This document shows, piece by piece, positions 8,800 to 19,260 of a stretch of 64,000 nt of DNA; position 1 is the stretch's first letter, and every line of letters starts with the position of its first letter. The notes under the pieces are model-generated. The model was not told the DNA's origin, did no database searches, and saw nothing but the letters and a program-made list of their open reading frames with translations. The stretch is taken from positions 19,163,235-19,227,234 of the forward strand of contig OX031069.1 in NCBI GenBank assembly GCA_943736015.1, written 5' to 3'. Made by a program: the position numbers and the translations under genes. The stretch comes from Tridacna crocea (lineage: Eukaryota > Mollusca > Bivalvia > Cardiida > Cardiidae).

Positions 8800-8868
8800 C
8801 CAATTTTGGAAAGTTTTGGTCAGGGTCAGCCTGTGCAATCTGCGCAGGCTGATCTGGGTCCACACTTA
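8800..8868. repeat. Short palindromic repeat (TGCGCAGGCTGATCTGGGTC)
   Basis: GCCTGTGCAATCTGCGCAGGC forms a stem; the same TCTGCGCAGGCTGACCTGGG block recurs at about 42620-42645. Confidence 0.5.
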
Positions 8869-8879
8869 TCACAGATGCC

Positions 8880-9055
8880 CCCTATTTTGCCAAATTGAAA
8901 GCATTTGCAGACAACAAATTAAAAATTTGTCTTGAAAAGGTGGAAAACATGGTTGGAAAAGAAGGAAATGCTGGTAACCAGCATTTTCTCCTTTTTCTAC
9001 AATGTTTTCAAAGGATGTCTTCACCAGGGTCTTTAACACGGCATTATTCAGTAAA
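8880..9055 (-). mobile_element. Family A element, left end lost
   Basis: Starts at CAAATTGAAAGCATTTGCAG and runs through an intact hairpin core to GGGTCTTTAACACGGCA. Confidence 0.75.
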
Positions 9056-9242
9056 ATATATGATACATATAGATGTATAATTGTACCCTTGATCACCAAA
9101 GAAAAAATATTACAGTCCAATTTCGTCATCTGCTACTCAGTATGACATGCTGTCCTGTCTTTGTGTCACATCACAATCAACCCTTTTACAAACACATGAT
9201 GCACATGACCCTGTAGAAGATGACTTTTGTTAATAATTGTTC

Positions 9243-9330
9243 ACTAGCATTTTCTCCTTTTCCCACAATGTTTCTCTCCTCTGAAAGCCAAGTTCCTTTT
9301 AGAGTCACATTTAAATCATAGTCTGTTAAT
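9243..9330 (+). mobile_element. Family A fragment
   Basis: Right half of the hairpin (TAGCATTTTCTCC...) and the beginning of the long arm only. Confidence 0.6.
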
Positions 9331-9395
9331 TGCTTTTGATTTTATTATTTTGTTTTCTTGTAAATGGTTATGACAAAAAGTGTACAAATACACAG

Positions 9396-9585
9396 AGCTC
9401 CAGTTAAGAAGGAGTGATGGTATTCTAAATCCATTGTTTCTCTCCAAAACCCTATGTTGTGGATACTCATTAGAATCGCCTTGATGAGACGATTCTAATG
9501 AGTATCCACAACATTTGGTTTAGTTGAATAAAATAAATATTTTCAATTTTGCAATCAAAATCACTCCCTCTATCTGGAGCTCTTC
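9396..9585. mobile_element. GAGCTCCAG palindromic MITE, copy 1
   Basis: Ends AGAGCTCCAGTTAAGAAGGA / TATCTGGAGCTCT, centre a near-perfect palindrome TTGTGGATACTCATTAGAAT...ATTCTAATGAGTATCCACAA. No open frame. Other copies at 17026-17195, 25795-25871, 26481-26676 and 56373-56563. Confidence 0.8.
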
Positions 9586-9880
9586 ATGGTTTTCTATTGT
9601 ACACACATTATCAAACTTTCTATCATGTTACTCAATAGTTTGCAACGAATAAGACTCTTAACCTTTCTTGCACAGCAACATTTTATTTCAAAGTCACCAT
9701 GATTTGTAGACCCCCACAAGGTCTCTAGAGTTAAACAGTTTGTTCACTCTAAGTTCCTTGTAGAGTACAGCCGAAATCAAAGACTTAACCCATGTTATAT
9801 GATGTGATTTACAAAAAATGCTGTAAATACAAAATAAATAATGCTATACAGTGTATACATTCCTATGTCAGTGAATATTT

Positions 9881-9942
9881 TTAACTCTTTACCACACTGT
9901 GAATCCCGACTTTTAATGACCCTGAGAAAGCGTTGTCTGCGC
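9881..9942 (+). mobile_element. Family A short-arm fragment
   Basis: TTAACTCTTTACCACACTG to CCCTGAGAAAGCG, then a jump to TTGTCTGCGCATG. Confidence 0.55.
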
Positions 9943-10283
9943 ATGTCATATTCTTCAAAGATTCGGCTGTCTTATAATTATGACACATCACTAGCCCCAA
10001 AAGCGGGCTGACTGTAATATTACGCTCTATAAAGTAGTAATGCAGAAAATAGCTTTTATCAATACGTTTGAGGGGAAATGAGACCTGCTTTAGCTCCAGA
10101 TTTCTCTAGACTACAGATCATAGCTGAGTGAATTGCACGAGGTAGCGTTTTATTGAGTAAACATTTATTTTAGTTTGAAATTCAAAGTAATGGTTGGCAT
10201 GTAGGAAAGTGGTTCGGTTCTGTACCCAGGATGCCCAAATTAGATAGATGAGTATTTATAGAATGCCATCTAGCGGGAGATAA

Positions 10284-10477
10284 TGCCTGAGAAAGTAGCC
10301 TTTGGAAAACATCGTGGGAAAAGGAGAAAATGCTGGTAACCAGCATTTTCTCCTTTTCCCACAATTTTTTCTACCCTATCAGAGAGCGCAAGTTCATTTG
10401 CACAGTTTTGAATCTGTTGCCTGCAAATGTTTCTGAAACATAAAGAATCTAAAATTCGATGAGTGGGAAAGGGTTAA
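10284..10477 (+). mobile_element. Family A element, left end lost
   Basis: Begins CCTGAGAAAGTAGCC; hairpin core intact; right TTAA 10474-10477 shared with the next copy. Confidence 0.8.
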
Positions 10478-10967
10478 CCCTTTACCAAACAACAATATTT
10501 TAGGCTTGTCCAAATTGAAACATTTTGCAGACGACAAAATAAAAGTTACTAACAAGAGGGCCATGATGGCCCTGTATCGCTCCACTGGCTTTTTAACCCT
10601 TTACCACACAAATTGAAGTGTTCATGACCATGAAAAAGAGGGCCTTCAAAAACAATGAACACTGTCAGGTAATACAAGTAGATTAATTCATTGGCATTAA
10701 AGGTAAAATCCTTGGAAAAATAAGCTGAATGATAGAAACCTTACTCTGAATTTATTATTCACCTCATGTGAGCATAACTATTAGCATCAAAATGAATCAC
10801 ACTCCTTGAAAACAGAATATTTTCTATCAAAAAACTTAATGTCTAGCACCAATCATGTATCAAAGCAGTTTGATAATCAAGGGAAGTAAATAGTACCAAA
10901 CTTCATCTTTCATAAAAAGAGTTATTTCCCTTGATTAATGTTTAAATTGAAGTGACTATATTTTGAA

Positions 10968-11985
10968 GCCCATGTTAAAACTTGTGATCCCTGAATGGAG
11001 GCAACTTTGACCCCAGACCTACAATATGAAACTAGAATGTGTGTTTATAAACAAGAAGATTTTTTAATCTTGCCCAATAAAAAGCCCTGTAAAACAAGTT
11101 TGCTCAATAAAAGGCCCTCTAAAATAGGTGACCCATGAGACAGGTTTATCAAGTTTTCACTGTAAAAGCCAATGTAAAACTTGTGACCCCTGGGGTGGGG
11201 TCAAACTTGACCCCCAAAGTTAAAATTTGGGCCCTCTTGGTAGAGGCCCATAAGAAAAAGCTACACGCAAAATGTGGTAGCCCTAGGCCTTATGGCTATG
11301 TACGAGTAGATTATCAAAGTTTCCCTATGTAAGCCCATGTAAAACTTCTGACCCCCTGTGACGGGGCTTAATTTGGCCCCGGGGCTATAATTTGGGCACC
11401 CTTTGGTAGAGACCCCCTAGATGAAGTTACATGCAAAATTTGATAGCCCTAGCCCTTACAGCTAGGTACGAGTAGATTATTAAAGTTTCCCTATATAAGC
11501 CCATGTAAAATTTGTTACCCCCCGGGGCGGGGCCAAATTTGACCCCAGGGCTATAATTTGGACACCCTTGGTAGAGGTCCACTAGATAAAGCTACATGCC
11601 AAATTTGGTAGTCTTAGGCCCTATGGCTTGGTGGAAGAAGAATTTTAAAGTTCTCCCTATATAAGCCCATGTAAAACTTGTTACCCCCGGGGCGGGGCCA
11701 ATTTTGACCCCCGGGCTATAATTTGGACACTGTTGGTAGAGGTCCACTAGATAAAACTACATGCCAAATTTGGTAGCCCTAGGTCCTATGCCTAGGTAGA
11801 AGAGGAATTTTAAAGTTCTCTCTAAATAAGCCCATGTAAAACTTGTGACCCCCGGGGCGGGGCCAATTTTGACCCCAGGGCTATAATTTGAAGAAACTTG
11901 GTAGAGGTCCACTAGATAAAGCTACATGCAAAATTTGGTAGCCCTAGGCCTTACGGTTTCAGACAAGAAGATTTTCAAAGATTTT
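10968..11985 (+). repeat. Tandem array of ~163-173 bp units
   Basis: Units restart at AAGCCCATGTAAAACTTG near 10968, 11167, 11330, 11504, 11667 and 11829. Each holds CCCGGGGCGGGGCC-like G/C block, GGCTATAATTTGGACACC, and GGTAGAGGTCCACTAGATA. Unit periods shorten from about 170 to 163 bp to the right. Confidence 0.8.
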
Positions 11986-12146
11986 TAAAATTTTTCAGTT
12001 TTGTTGCCATGGCAACCAGAGTTTTTGAAGGAATTAAATTCTTTCAAGAAATTCTGAAGAGGACCATGACAGGATCATTTCTGTGAAGTTTCATCAAAAT
12101 TGGATGGGTAGTTTCAGAGGAGAAGATGTTTAAAGAAAAAGTTAAC

Positions 12147-12196
12147 GCACGGACGGACGGACGGACGCACGCACGGACGGACGGACGGACGCACGA
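12147..12196. repeat. (ACGG)/(ACGC) microsatellite
   Basis: About 50 bp of ACGG and ACGC units inside the 1.7 kb element. Its translation gives a false Arg/Ser/Val-rich open frame. Confidence 0.9.
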
Positions 12197-12448
12197 CGGA
12201 CAACGGGCCATGACATTAGCCCGCTGGCCTTCGGCCAGTGGAGCTAAAAATTTGAAAATCGTTTTGTGAAGGGTAGAAAGCATTGTGGGAAAAGGAGAAA
12301 ATGCTGGTTACCAGCATTTTCTCCTTTTCCCGCAATGTTTTCTATAGGCTTCTTTCCAATGGTCGTCAAAAGTAGGGATTGTGTGGTAATGGGTCAAAGT
12401 GCCCATTTCATTCACTAGAGTATTTCACGTTCTGAGCCCAGTATATTT

Positions 12449-12679
12449 TTTACTCTTCACCAAACAAAAAAAATTTTAGACTGGTCCAGATTGAAAGCAT
12501 TTGCAGACGGCAAAATAAATGTGACTAAAGAATTGAAATTAGATTTGGAAAGGGTAGACAACATTGTGGGAACAGGAGAAAATGCTGGCTACCAGCATTT
12601 TCCCATTTTCCCACAATGTTTTCAAAAAGCTTACCTTCTCAGGGTCGTTTAAAGTTGGGATAGTGCGGTAAAGAGTTAA
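12449..12679 (-). mobile_element. Family A element
   Basis: Left end TTTACTCTTCACC, right TTAA 12676-12679. Hairpin core changed to GCTGGCTACCAGC. Confidence 0.85.
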
Positions 12680-12907
12680 TTCTTTTCTAAAGGAGAAAAT
12701 GTTTGACTGGACTAAATTGAAAGCATTTATAGGCGACAAATTAGATGTAACTGAAATAATGATGAATGATTTATTGGTAGGCTTGAAAACATTGTTGGAA
12801 ATGGAGAAAAATGCTGGTTACCAGCAATTTCTCCTTTTCCAATAATGTTTTCAAAAGTCTTCTTTTTCAGGGTTGTGAAAACGCAGGATTATGTGGTAAA
12901 GAGTTAA
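12676..12907 (-). mobile_element. Family A element sharing a TTAA
   Basis: TTAA 12676-12679 is shared with the copy to the left; right TTAA 12904-12907. Stem TTGTTGGAAATGG faces CCTTTTCCAATAA. Confidence 0.85.
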
Positions 12908-12921
12908 ATGTCTTTTTGTAT

Positions 12922-13151
12922 TTCACCCATTCCAACACATCCTGAGTTCTATAGTCCTTAGAGAAGAAAGCTTCTAAAAACATTGTGAGAAAAAAAAAAA
13001 AAAAACTGCTGGTTACCAGCATTTTCTTCTTTTTCAACAAAATTTTCTGCCATTTTACAAAAAATATCTCATCATTTTAGCCACACTAAATTTCTTGCCT
13101 GCAACAGCTGTCAATTTGGACAGGTGTAAAATTTATCTAGTAAAGTGTTAA
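12922..13151 (+). mobile_element. Family A element with A-run in the stem
   Basis: A stretch of A replaced the GGAAAAGGAGAA part of one stem arm while the other arm stayed normal; right TTAA 13148-13151. Confidence 0.8.
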
Positions 13152-13377
13152 ACCCTTTACCAAACATTCCCTGTAATTTTACTACCCAGGGAAGAAGCCT
13201 TTTACAAACATTGTGGGAAAAGGAGAAAATGCTGGTAACCAGCATTTTCTCCTTTTCCAACAATGTTTTCTACTCTTCTAAACTCAAGTTTCAATGTTTG
13301 AGTCACATTTATTTTGTTGTCTGCAAGTGCTGTCCATTTGGACCTGTCTAAAATTTTGTTGTTTGGTAAGCAGTTAA
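13148..13377 (+). mobile_element. Family A element
   Basis: Shares TTAA 13148-13151 with its left neighbour; right TTAA 13374-13377 (GTTTGGTAAGCAGTTAA). Confidence 0.88.
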
Positions 13378-13579
13378 AACTTCAGTATAATCCTTCTTTT
13401 TCATCGTCTTATTTCAGTGAAATTTTAATGACAGGTTCAGCCAATTACAACATAGGTGAGTCTATTTTTAGCTCAACTTTGAAAACAGACAATACAGAAG
13501 AATACAAAGAAAACTGTCATTTTGTATAGTTTAGAAAACATACTTGGACGAAAAAAAAAATTGTACTCACTACTCTGTA

Positions 13580-13792
13580 CTTCATCCTTTGCCATACAAT
13601 GCTGGGTTTTAATGACCCTAAAGGAAGATGCTTTTGACAACAGTCTTGAAAAAGGAGATAATGCTGATAACTAGTATTTTCTCCTTTCTCCACAATGGTT
13701 TCTACCCTTTCCTGTTTGAGTAAAATTTAGTTTACTGTCTGCAAATACTCTGAATTTGGGGGTTGGTCTACATTTTTCTTGTTCAGTAAAGG
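13580..13792 (+). mobile_element. Degraded family A element
   Basis: CATCCTTTGCCATACAATGC to TTGTTCAGTAAAGGCTTC; hairpin recognisable (GGAGATAATGCTGATAACTAG). A SINE starts right after it. Confidence 0.7.
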
Positions 13793-13799
13793 CTTCATG

Positions 13800-14078
13800 C
13801 GCTTCATTGGCTGGTTGTATTGGGGTTTAATGCCACTTTAACAGCTAAGGTCACATCATGGTGGTCGGTGATGCACATGTGTTTCCTGGCTTTCTCACAC
13901 CGGTGCTTACATAACTTTCTTTCCAAAGGGGTTAAGCCACTGACTACTTTTCTCACATGCTTCAGCAGAGGTGAGAGGCGAAAATACACCGGAAAGAAAG
14001 TTCGCCTGAATCGGATATCAAACTCACAACTACCAGGTCATGAGTCTGACATGCTCACCACTGAGCCACAGGGGCTTG
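13800..14078 (-). mobile_element. tRNA-headed SINE
   Basis: Minus strand: CCCCTGTGGCTCAGTGGTGA head, B-box-like region, body, and a tail ending in AACCCCAATACAACC. Longer body than the SINE at 5708-5912, so a different subfamily. Confidence 0.65.
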
Positions 14079-14146
14079 CATAAACAGTTTCAGTGTAGAA
14101 AAAGACTCAGATGGTTGTAATTTCATCCTCGCTTTTGTCTTCAATG

Positions 14147-14384
14147 TCTAACTCTTTACCAAACGACAAAATTTTAGACTTGTCCAAATCGAAAGCATTC
14201 GCAGACGACAAAATAAATGTGACTCAAAAATTGAAACTTCACTTTAGAAGAGTAGAAAACATTGTGGGAAAAGGAGAAAATTCTGGTGACTAGCATTTTC
14301 TGCTTTTCCCTCATTGTTTACAGTAGGCTTCTTTTTCTGGGTCGTAAAAACCAGGGATTATTTGGTAATTTGCTTAAGGGTTAA
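14147..14384 (-). mobile_element. Family A element
   Basis: Left end CTAACTCTTTACCAAACGAC; right TTAA 14381-14384 after a small duplication (TTTGCTTAAGGG). Confidence 0.82.
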
Positions 14385-14484
14385 ACAAAGCTAACAGTGT
14401 TTAAATCAAAGTTCAGATGATAACTTTTGCATAGTCTGATCTTGATCTACAATAGTTGCAAAGGTATCTTTAGTACTGAAAGGC

Positions 14485-14724
14485 CCTGTCACTCTATCAC
14501 ACAATGACATGTTTTAACACCCCTAAGAAAGAAGAAGCCCATTTAAAAAACATTTTGGGAACAGGAGAAAATGCTGGAAACCAGCATTTTCTCCTGTTCC
14601 CAAAATGTTTTCTACCCTTCGAAAGAGAAATTTCCGTTTTTGAGTTACATATACATGCAATTTGTTGTCTGTACATGCTTCAATTTGGTCGAATCGAAAG
14701 TTTTGTCCTCTGGCAAAGAGTTAA
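14485..14724 (+). mobile_element. Family A element with perfectly compensated stem
   Basis: At 14551-14607 the arms read CATTTTGGGAACAGG.../...CCTGTTCCCAAAATG: two changes from the family norm, each matched on the other arm, giving a 27 bp perfect stem with loop AAA. Confidence 0.88.
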
Positions 14725-14727
14725 GGA

Positions 14728-14956
14728 TTAACTCTTTACCAAACGACAAAATTTCAGACTTGTCCAAATTGAAAGCTTTTGCAGACGACAAATTGAATGT
14801 GCCTAAAATGATAAAATTTGTCTGTGTCTGGGTATAAAACATTGTTGGAAAAGGAGAAAATGCTGGTTACCAGCATTTTCTCCTTTTCCAACAATGTTTT
14901 CAAAAGGCCTCTACTCCAGGGTCGTCAAAACTTGGCATTGTGTGGGAAAGAGTTAA
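14728..14956 (-). mobile_element. Family A element
   Basis: TTAA at 14728-14731 and 14953-14956, only 3 bp from the preceding copy. Stem AACATTGTTGGAAAAGG faces CCTTTTCCAACAATGTT, again a compensated change (TGG/CCA with T for G and A for C). Confidence 0.9.
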
Positions 14957-15184
14957 TGTCCTGTTTCGTAATGAGGTAAAGCTTATTCACCGTTTGACTA
15001 TAAAAACTGTTTCATAAAATGAAGCAAACCAGTAAAAACTGATAATACTTGCAATATTTTAATATAGATGAAGCATTGAAATATGCTGCCTCAGGCTACA
15101 GTGATTCTTTGCCCCTTTTTGGCCAGCTTCACCGCCTTTTTGGCTTTGTTTCGGTAGTGTTTTATATTCTACAACACAAGGAAT

Positions 15185-15500
15185 TCTGCATGGGTTATCT
15201 GTAAGTTATGTGGCTTTTAGCCTGGAGGTCTGGGGTTAAAGCCTCACTGGACTCCTGGAAATGTCCTTGGGCAAGAGATTTCGCAGCTCTAGCCTAGTAC
15301 TTATGAAAGCAAGGACATGTATGAGTGAGCAAGCTATCGCGGTGATATGACTGAAATAACACTAAAAGTGACATCAACTTTAAACACCAACCAACCAACC
15401 AGCCAGCCAGCCAGCCAGCAAGCCAAACCAACCAACCAACCAACCAACCAACCAATCAATCAATCAATCAATCAATCAGTCAATCAACACCCTCAGAGTT
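15185..15500 (+). mobile_element. SINE with CCAA/AATC tail repeats
   Basis: tRNA-like block (TGTGGCTTTTAGCCTGGAGG...GGGGTTAAAGCC), body ending GTGATATGACTGAAATAACA...TTTAAACACC, then (CCAA)n, (CCAG)n and (AATC)n from 15393 to 15485. Same tail class as the other SINEs here. Confidence 0.7.
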
Positions 15501-15820
15501 ACATATACAACATGTTGCTTCCATGGGTACCCTGCCCAAAAACATGAATCATGCTTTCCTTTTATCTGATGTTACTTTCACTTATAAATTCTATCCAAAA
15601 CATCAAATAAACTATCCTATGTCCAGAAAGAGATATGGTTTACAATTATGAACAGTGTGACTTTTTTTACTCCAAGAAAAAAAAATATACTAGAACTTGC
15701 CCAGAAAGTTTCCATGAAAATGTTTGTATAAAGTATAAAGTTTTACTGGGGTAAGAGAGGATACTAGTATCAACTCTAGCCTCAACTCTTTCCTAAACAA
15801 TGAGACCTAGGAGAGAAGCC

Positions 15821-16115
15821 TTTTTACTCATTACCAAACTACGATATTATAGGTTTGTCCAAATCGAAAGCATTTGCAAACAACAAAATAAAATAGACTG
15901 AAAATTTGAAATTTGTGAAGGCTAGAAAACGTTGTGGGAAAAGGAGTTACCAGCATTTTCTCCTTTCCCCGCAATGTTTTCTATAGGCTTCTTTCTCAAG
16001 GTCGCTAAAAGTCGGGAATTGTGTGGTAAAGAGTTCAAGAACATTGTTGGATAAGGAGAACATGTTGGTAAGCAGTGTTTTCTCCCTTTCCCACAATGTT
16101 TTTTTCTTTATCAGA
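15821..16115 (-). mobile_element. Family A element plus fragment
   Basis: 15821-16034 lacks the left half of the hairpin core (GGAGTTACCAGC); 16036-16115 is a separate hairpin piece. Confidence 0.72.
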
Positions 16116-16130
16116 GTTAAATTCCACTAC

Positions 16131-16474
16131 TTAACTCTGTATCAAATGACAAAATTGGTTTCTAGTGGGGTATAAAACATTGTGGGAAAAGGAGAAAATG
16201 CTGGTTACCAGAATTTTCTCCTTTTCCCACAATGTTATCTCAGGGTCATAAAAACCAGGGATTGTTTGGTAAAGGGTTAAGCTACGTTTAGTAACTACGT
16301 CCTCTTGAAATGCTTTCCATTTGGACGAGTTTAAAAAATTTCCACCTGGTAAAGAGTAACATAAGTAGGCTTTTAGTAATTCAATAGGCAGATGTCTCAG
16401 TTAACTCTTTACCAAACAATAACATTTGGGATTAGACAAAATTCTGCGCAGAAGAAAAAAAATGTGTAGCTTAA
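16131..16474. mobile_element. Cluster of shortened family A copies
   Basis: 16131-16280 (minus, TTAA both ends, long arm deleted, 150 bp), 16277-16358 (end piece) and 16401-16474 (terminus and part of a long arm). Confidence 0.72.
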
Positions 16475-16848
16475 CCCTTCCCCAATCGACAAACTTTTGG
16501 ACAAGACTAAATTGAAAGCATTTTGCAGACGACAATTCAACACTTGCTGAAAAGATGATTTCTGTCTATGATACGGTAGAAAACATTGTGGGAAAAGGAG
16601 AAAATGCTGGTTACCAGTATTTTCTCCTTTTTCCACAATGTTTTCAAAAGGCTACTATTCCAGACCCGTAAAAAGCAGGGATTGCTCGGGAAAGGGTTAA
16701 AAGATAGTTTCTGTCCTAGATAGGGTAGGAAACAAATAAAGAAAAGTAGAAAACGCTGACTATCAGCATTTTCTCTTTTTCCCACAATGTTTTCAAAAGC
16801 CCTCTTTTCAGGATCATTAAACCTCGGGATCGTGTGGTTAAAGTTTAA
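16471..16848 (-). mobile_element. Two joined family A elements
   Basis: 16471-16700 has TTAA at both ends; 16697-16848 shares the right TTAA, lacks its terminus and long arm and ends GGTTAAAGTTTAAAA. Confidence 0.82.
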
Positions 16849-17025
16849 AACACAAAATACCAGTACTGCCATAATGCTAAGTCTACAAAACTACAAAACA
16901 TCCACATAAACTACATAAATTACATAACACATTAAAACCTTTTTTTATTCAAATTTTCACTTTAACAAAAAAAAAAATTGTGTAAATAGATGAACTATTG
17001 CCACAAGATATTTTACCTTTCAGTC

Positions 17026-17195
17026 AGAGCTTCAGATAAGAGTGAGTGATGGTATTCTGAATCCATTATTTCTCTTTGAAATCCTATGTTGTGGGTACTC
17101 ATTAGAATTATCTCGATGAAACTATTCCAATGAGTACCCACAATGTAGGGTTAAGTGGACAACTGATAAAAACCATACCCTCTATCTGGAGCTCT
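17026..17195. mobile_element. GAGCTCCAG palindromic MITE, copy 2
   Basis: CAGAGCTTCAGATAAGAG ... CCCTCTATCTGGAGCTCT with central palindrome TTGTGGGTACTCATTAGAAT...; one strand carries a deletion after the palindrome. Confidence 0.78.
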
Positions 17196-17444
17196 AAATT
17201 AATGTGTCCATGTATTCAAATTCAATCAACCCTGTACCAGGCAATTGACCTTTCTGTAAACGAGAGTCTGGCATGTGCTTCCCCCTCCTTTGTAATGCGC
17301 TATATTGGTTGTACAAGCCTGACAAGTAACCAGAAACTGTGTCAGACTTTTTTGTTTACATGATGCCCAATGCTGCGTTTTCATTTGTCGATAAGACGTT
17401 AGTACACCTGTCAATCGAAAGCGGTAGCAATATCAATTCCATGT

Positions 17445-18065
17445 TTTACTACCACAACAAAGGAAGGCATATAAAAACATTGTGCAAAAAGGAAGAAAAA
17501 TACTGGTTACCAGCAGTACAGATTACCAGCATTCTTTTCATTTTTTACAAATATTTTTCCACCTCTTTCACTAAATTCAAACATAGCATTTCATTGTATT
17601 TGCATTTCCTGTGTGTATTGGTGAATCTGATCTTCATCTATACAGCGCCAAATAGTACCCACTTTTCTCCCTAACCTTTTATGAAATCAATCTCTGTTTC
17701 TTTTACCACCCACAGGAAGAAGGCTTCTGAAAACATTGTAGGAAAAGGAGAAAATTTATGCTGGTAACCGGCATTTTCTCCTTTTCCAACAACATTTTCT
17801 ACCCTATCAAAGTCAGGAATCATTGTAAGAACAAAATTTAATTTTTCATCTGCAGATGTCTTGAATTCCATCCAGTCCAAAACTTTGTTGTTTGGTAAAG
17901 ATTTAACTCTTTTTGGACTGGAACAAATTCAAAGCATCTGCAGACAGCAAATTAAATCTTGGTAATATGATGATTTCTGAACTTTGTATTTTCTCCTTTT
18001 CACACAGTCTTCTACAGGCTTCTTTCTCAGGGTCGTTAAAAGTTAAGATTTTGTGACAGAGTTTA
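17445..18065. mobile_element. Three damaged family A copies
   Basis: 17445-17610 (strongly decayed), 17699-17906 (plus; right TTAA 17903-17906; 3 bp inserted in one stem arm), 17903-18065 (minus; hairpin core deleted). Confidence 0.7.
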
Positions 18066-18613
18066 AAGGTGGCCCTTCAGATTTTGGGACGAAAATTTTA
18101 CAAAAATGTTTAAAAATCATCCTTGTACTCCCAAAGCCTTTTAATTTTCATTCATAAAACCCGAGTAGTCGAAAACCATCCGACAACACGAGAAATTAGA
18201 GATTTACTACGGCCCAGGTTGACACCAACGGGAGACACTTTCTATTTTTAGATGATCAATTCGCTCATCTACATACAGGAATATAAACGAGAAGTTTCGA
18301 ACATAGCGTCCGAAGAAGACATTATGGAAAATAATTATTACATGTTTGTTATGTAATGGAATTTAAGCGTTATGAGTCACGTGCAAGTCACTAGACATTC
18401 CCACAATGCTATATTGATTTTTGGCGCGAAATCTAAAAATACCTTAAGAGGCTACGTAGCCTTTCAAGGGAACACCATCAAAAAAATTTTTTTTGGTAAT
18501 TATATGAATCTTAATTATTGATTATTTGTATTATTTTATCATACAAATTTCAGTGATATATATATTTTTTTATTTGGTGAGATGTAAAAATTCTAAATAC
18601 CCACCTTTAAAGC
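18060..18613. mobile_element. Possible 550 bp DNA element with short inverted ends
   Basis: TTTAAAGGTGG at the left is inverted as CCACCTTTAAA at the right. The interior is unlike its neighbours (CATCCGACAACACGAG, CACGTGCAAG, GGCGCGAAATC) and non-coding. No clear target duplication. Confidence 0.45.
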
Positions 18614-18929
18614 TTTTATAAACACTGAAGGAAAATGGAAAAATGCGGATAACAAGCATTATATATAATCATATTAATACCAGATGTGTTTAAAGAAGGC
18701 TGCGGTGAAGGTTTGCGTAGAAAAATAACAAAAATAGCATCCGAGCAAACTTTCAGACTGAAGGTAGTTGTCCATGTGAGCGACGCCCCCTGAAAGCTGC
18801 TAGTTTCGATATGGGGATAGTGCATCATATGGGTCAAAACCCATCTAAGGTTATGCTTGTTTCTTGACTTTAACATGCTTGTTGCATAGCACCATCACAC
18901 ATCAGTTAAATTTATTCTCATTGGAGTAG

Positions 18930-19026
18930 TTTCAGATGGCTTGCCAGGTTGGAACCCGTGCAATTAAATGACACAAGACCTGACGTTTACAGGTTATATG
19001 CTTTACCACTTGAGCTATGCAGACTG
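18930..19026 (-). mobile_element. tRNA-like SINE head
   Basis: Minus strand: TCTGCATAGCTCAAGTGGTA (A-box-like) and GGGTTCCAACC (B-box-like) about 55 bp apart; no tail recognised. Confidence 0.55.
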
Positions 19027-19027
19027 G

Positions 19028-19260
19028 TTAACCCATTACCACACAGTCCCTACTTTTGAAGACCCTAAGAAAATAGCCTATTGAAAACATTTTGGGAAAA
19101 GGAGAACATGCTGGTAACCAGCATGTTCTCCTTTTCCCACAATGTTTTCAATCCTTCACAAGACAAAATCAAATTTTCAGTCATTTTTACTTTACCGTGT
19201 GCAAATGCTTTCAATTTGGACATTTGGACAAGTCTAAAATGTTGTTTAGTAAAGAGTTAA
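19028..19260 (+). mobile_element. Family A element with compensated core
   Basis: TTAA at 19028-19031 and 19257-19260. Core reads GAGAACATGCTGG/CCAGCATGTTCTC, a change present on both arms; a 10 bp repeat ATTTGGACATTTGGACA lies in the long arm. Confidence 0.9.

Larger units (their letters stand above)
10553..12246 (+). mobile_element. 1.7 kb AACAAGAGGGCC element with end hairpins
   Basis: Starts AACAAGAGGGCCATGATGGC with a perfect GGGCCATGATGGCCC stem and ends with CTGGCCTTCGGCCAGTGGAG then CTAA. Short hairpins near each end, no terminal inverted repeat, and only CTAA shared at the two joins: compatible with a Helitron-like element (CTRR end) or a 4 bp target duplication; I cannot decide. 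Interior is non-coding, largely the tandem array below, and has (ACGG)n near its right end. A shorter related copy is at 27687-28470. Confidence 0.7.
10474..12397 (-). mobile_element. Family A element split by a 1.7 kb element
   Basis: 10474-10552 is the terminus and long arm up to AAAATAAAAGTTACT; 12247-12397 resumes with TTTGAAAATCGTTTTGTGAA, hairpin and short arm, ending GGTAATGGGTCAA. Together they make one normal copy. Confidence 0.82.

Noticed and set aside
12044-12283. 79-codon frame with VRPSVRACVRPSVRA
   Set aside because: Translation of the (ACGG)/(ACGC) microsatellite.
13820-14083. 87-codon frame and its antisense partner
   Set aside because: Both lie within a SINE.
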